From Apostichopus japonicus (taxonomy: Eukaryota; Echinodermata; Holothuroidea; Aspidochirotida; Stichopodidae): DNA of 64,000 bases. Positions 60,691-64,000 of the stretch are shown piece after piece. A model generated the notes under the pieces. It searched no databases. It was not told the DNA's origin and worked only from the letters and a program-made list of their open reading frames with translations. How positions within the stretch are numbered: position 1 is the first letter of the stretch; every line of letters starts with the position of its first letter. The stretch is taken from the NCBI RefSeq assembly GCF_037975245.1, contig NC_092565.1, positions 17,525,999 through 17,589,998 on the forward strand, given 5' to 3'. A program made the translations under genes and the position numbers.

Positions 60691-61899
60691 TAGCACTAGC
60701 CGACTATGTTAACACTTCTTAAATGCAGGCCTACTTATTTTCTTAGTATTTGTATATAAGTTTGTGGTTTTACGTTTTACGTGTTAGTTGAGATATGAAC
60801 ATTAACAGTTTCGCACGGGGCGTAAAAAAAAACTATTTAATGCCTTACCGACCTAGCCAAAATAACAATACACAGGTATAGGCCAAGCTTAAGCCTAGGC
60901 CCGTTAGGCTGAAGCTGCTAAGATGGGTTTTATTTTTCAATAGCCTAGACTGATCCTTGGAAGTGTAGAGTTCGAATTTGACATACTTTCAGTTTATTAT
61001 TTTATGTCATACTGAGGTAGGGTCCCTCTCATCTTACTGCTCCTTCTGCAACATACGCTACACTCTTGTTGTGGTTTGATGGACGAGATCATGGGATACA
61101 TTATTGTTAAGAAGAAAGTTACTAATTTTTAAAGTCTAATTAATTGAATTTGATTCCATCAATCTTGACGAAGAGAACTATGAAATTGTGTTTGCCGTTG
61201 GCTCCTGGTCGTGGTCCGGCCATTCGTGTGATGTCTGTCAAATTGCTGAATTGAAACTGTCAATTGGTCGCACTAGTAAGTGATCCTCATCTAAGTATCA
61301 TACATATATAATAACATTTCAAGTCGGTTAGTGGGTCATATCTAGTATGTACACCACAGAGTGGGTTTCAAGGTTTTAAGAACGTATAAATTTGTTATTC
61401 TGTTAATAATGTTGATATGTATTTGTGTATTAAAGACGAATACTTGCTTGCTGGTAGTGAACACGTTTTCAACTTTGCATGTAATGGATCATGATTAGAC
61501 ATCCTAGCATACTTGGAGCAGGTTCGGTAATTGTACACTGCGAAAACCTGATTGTAGCTACTTTCAGATAACCACCTAGTGTGATATTGGTTTAGTTGTT
61601 ACAGCAACAATTATTTGTATATCCAACATATGTACGCTATTGCTGCAACATACGCAGGAATAGGTAACAAGCAAACTACACTTACGGCTTATACCAACAA
61701 TAACTATATCCTGGTCTGTCATTTCAAGTACACATTTTAGTTGAGGTTCATGAAATTTAATGCATAATCAACGATTAATTTGGAGTATTACGGGACTGGA
61801 TATAAAATTGTCCTGGTCAACTTCAAAAGATGTCCAGACTCAACAAACCTCATTCCGCATATGCTATAAAAGACACTCCACGTTTAGGTACGGGCCACG
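60691..61899. repeat. Duplicated block d, upstream part (unit III); no gene seen
   Basis: Matches 40650-41811. No frame is supported. Confidence 0.6.
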
Positions 61900-63095
61900 T
61901 CTGTAAATGTATTGAAAAAAGAACGAACATTCTGTAAACTCCCCCAGATTTGTGGTTTTGTTGGTCAAATTGCACGGACAGAGTGAATTGAAGCATTAGT
62001 GAAAGTGAGTTCAGAAAAGGCATATACAAATTTGGTTGGTGGCGTTATCTCTGAGGGAATACATTTTCTCCGTAGATATCTTCAAGCAATTTGGCAAAAC
62101 GCATAACGAAAGCACCACTACTAAACAGTTTATAAAAATGGTTGTCAAATGTGTACTAACAGTAGCGATCAGTCGAGTTCTTGCTGAAACTACAATGGAA
62201 GTCACTGGTAATGAGGCAAGCACGTAGCCAGAGTTTTACTTTAGGGAGGTGGGGTGGAGGCGGAGTCAATTTATTGATCTGTCAATGAGAATGCTTTCCC
62301 CTACTGCGTGGGGTCTAGAGCCTACCATAGGGCCCCTGGAAACTAAACGATATGGTGGACTTTAGAGGCGTTTATCCAATCGGCTGTAAAATTCAATTTA
62401 AATGTTCAAAATACTGGATATGATAAGCCTTATATTGATTTATTTTGGTAGAAATTATGCATGTAGGTAATGATTCACTCAAAATTGAAACTAATTCTAA
62501 GGTGACCTAGTCCAATCCGTGGCACTTTTAGCAGTAGCCAGTCATACAAAATAACAATATGATGGTACCACGGTGTGATACCAGTTTAAAGTTTAGCCTA
62601 CAGCAGAGTTCCCAGTTTTTCTGATTAAATTAGGAGAATTTACAGGCCGAATCGAGTGAATAGGCCAGTAACATTTTTGTTCGCATTTTGCCCCTACAAA
62701 TATGTAGCCTACAATTTTGTGGTTTGTGTTCCTTTTTAATAGGGTAACGGCGTAGATTCATTTCAAAAATATGTGGGATATACCACCCTGCCAATGAAAT
62801 ATGTTTTTAGTCATAAATGGGAATGAGATATTCTAATTTCTTCATCTCTGAAACTTTGTTTGTGATATACATATACGTCGTTCTCCCAATTTTCCCATAT
62901 CGTGATCCCCATCCCCTGTCCCTCTCTCTTCTCTCTTTTCTCTCTCTATTTCTCTCTGTTCTCTCTGTTTTTCTCTTCTTTTGTGAAGGCGACGCCCCCC
63001 CCCCCCAGGCTACGCATTTGTAGTGGGACAGGTCATGTAGTTGCTGGTGTAGTAATTATAGGTATATTGACGCTAGGCTCCTTGCCAGGTATAAT
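61900..63095 (+). pseudogene. LRAT fragment psi-B, unit III
   Basis: Bases 61900-62216 and 63021-63095 match LRAT-1 linker and zipper. The insertion between them and the right-hand break at ccaggtataatg are the same as in unit II psi-B. No LRAT catalytic region remains. Confidence 0.8.
62217..63020. mobile_element. hAT-like insertion in psi-B, unit III (804 bp)
   Basis: Flanked by TAATGAGG (62209-62216) and TAGTGGGA (63021-63028). Ends are CAAGCACGTAGCC and, reverse-complemented, CAAATGCGTAGCC. The interior has a CT-rich tract near 62918-62985 and no transposase frame. Confidence 0.75.
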
Positions 63096-64000
63096 GGTGA
63101 ATAAATACATTTGTCATACAATATACTGTTCTTCAGTGTGTTTTGCCCATTTGTGTACCTATCGAATGGGTGGGCACTGTTGAGAGTTTGCAACTGATTA
63201 ACTCAAGGTTAATAAGGTCAAGTATAGTCCAGTGGCTTAATAGTTTCCAATGTATGTGTGGAAGCTAGGGAGAGGGTGGTCTGGGGGAATTTCTGAGAAG
63301 AGAATACATCAAAATGTAGGGGTCTTTTGCTAATTTTGGTAAACTTTATCAAATAGCAGCCAGCCTTATATATACTTCGTTCGAGTGGTGATGCTTGGGC
63401 TGACAAGGCATTGGCCAACTTGAAATGACGATCTGTGTATACCAGAACTTGCTTAAAAATTGAATGGAACCTCCGTGGCCATTTGTAAGCCTTGAATCAT
63501 TTTCGTAGTACTTGGAAACTGTACAGCTCCAGTCTGGTTGGTATGTGTGTATGGGACACTTGTCTTGGGTGCATAATGACTAAGTGAGAGAATGGCGGAT
63601 TTTCGCCATACTTACTGTGTACATGCATTATATTATGTAGATGACGACAGTACTTGTGCCTATAACTTGAATATTAAGGAGGTCACAGTGTCAAAAGTGA
63701 ATTTCTTAAAATTGGTATAACTCCATCCAAACTTGAGATAATTTTGTTTAGCTATGGCATCTATCTTGCAGTACATCTTCAAGTTGCTTTCATGCATATC
63801 AATGAAGGGGTGGGGAAATCTGTCATCATAACCACAGCAAGATGATCCTCCTCAAAAGGTATTGAAATCAAGGAACACAATTTACATTTGCTCTGAGAAT
63901 GGTCACCAAATTTCTCCAAATTTGGTTTGTGCTGTCCCAAACAATCTTTACGACTTTTCAACGTGAGGCATGGGTGTTTCGGTACAAAGTTAAGCATTTC
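63096..64000. repeat. Block d/e (unit III), approach to a predicted LRAT gene
   Basis: 63120-63820 matches 43000-43835, and 63830-64000 matches 18700-18880 and 43850-44000. In unit I this sequence precedes the LRAT ATG by about 0.75 kb. No gene is seen inside the window. Confidence 0.65.

Larger units (their letters stand above)
56600..64000. repeat. Tandem unit III, partial
   Basis: From about 56600 the sequence follows the psi-A upstream block (6530 and 34260), then psi-A (57.9-59.5 kb), the spacer with membrane-protein exons (59.5-60.7 kb), the psi-B block (61.4-63.1 kb), and from 63830 the sequence that in units I and II begins the approach to the LRAT gene (18700 and 43850). The minisatellite and the upstream a-block seen in units I and II are absent. 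The window ends before the expected full-length LRAT gene. Confidence 0.8.

Overview
The window is eukaryotic and metazoan. It is intron- and transposon-rich, GC-poor, and carries non-LTR, Penelope-like, hAT and tRNA-SINE elements plus animal-type LRAT-fold proteins. The repeat style and the LRAT protein suggest a marine deuterostome invertebrate, perhaps an echinoderm; this is inference only.

The backbone is a direct tandem array with a period of about 27 kb. Unit I is 1-27532 and unit II starts at 27533, where the first bases of the window recur almost exactly, and stays recognisable to about 54430. A third, partial unit runs from about 56600 to the end. Each unit has the same order: a degenerate LRAT fragment (psi-A), a spacer that in units II and III carries exons of a possible membrane protein, a second fragment (psi-B), one full-length LRAT-type gene, and a third fragment (psi-C). 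LRAT-1 (19617-21089) is one open 490-codon frame. LRAT-2 (46894-48361) is full length with one frameshift. The window ends in sequence that in units I and II lies roughly 0.75 kb (unit I) upstream of the LRAT gene, so a third copy is predicted just outside.

LRAT-1 and LRAT-2 encode an unusual protein: a Cys-rich N-terminus, a first LRAT/NlpC-P60-like domain (His and NCESF), a long glycine-zipper hydrophobic segment, and a second LRAT-like domain (His and NCKTF). Psi-A and psi-B of all three units (six fragments) carry the same hAT-like insertion at the same base of the glycine zipper. Joining the flanks reproduces the reading frame of the intact genes, so these fragments descend from one disrupted ancestor.

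Mobile elements explain most differences between units. They are: a nearly intact APE-endonuclease/RT LINE (9323-12690, one frameshift); two inverted hAT-like elements of about 2.19 kb with 5-bp target duplications (1803-3994, 16499-18691); a hAT relic with a transposase C-terminus (24150-24779); a 1250-bp element with an 8-bp target duplication (30836-32085); several 5'-truncated LINEs; a Penelope-like element with GIY-YIG remnants and a degenerate hammerhead-like 3' end directly upstream of LRAT-2 (about 44560-46727); and a tRNA-derived SINE inserted in a 15-bp minisatellite (36899-37279). The stretch 54431-56600 belongs to no unit and holds a decayed cysteine/aromatic repeat gene. Outside these features I see no convincing genes.
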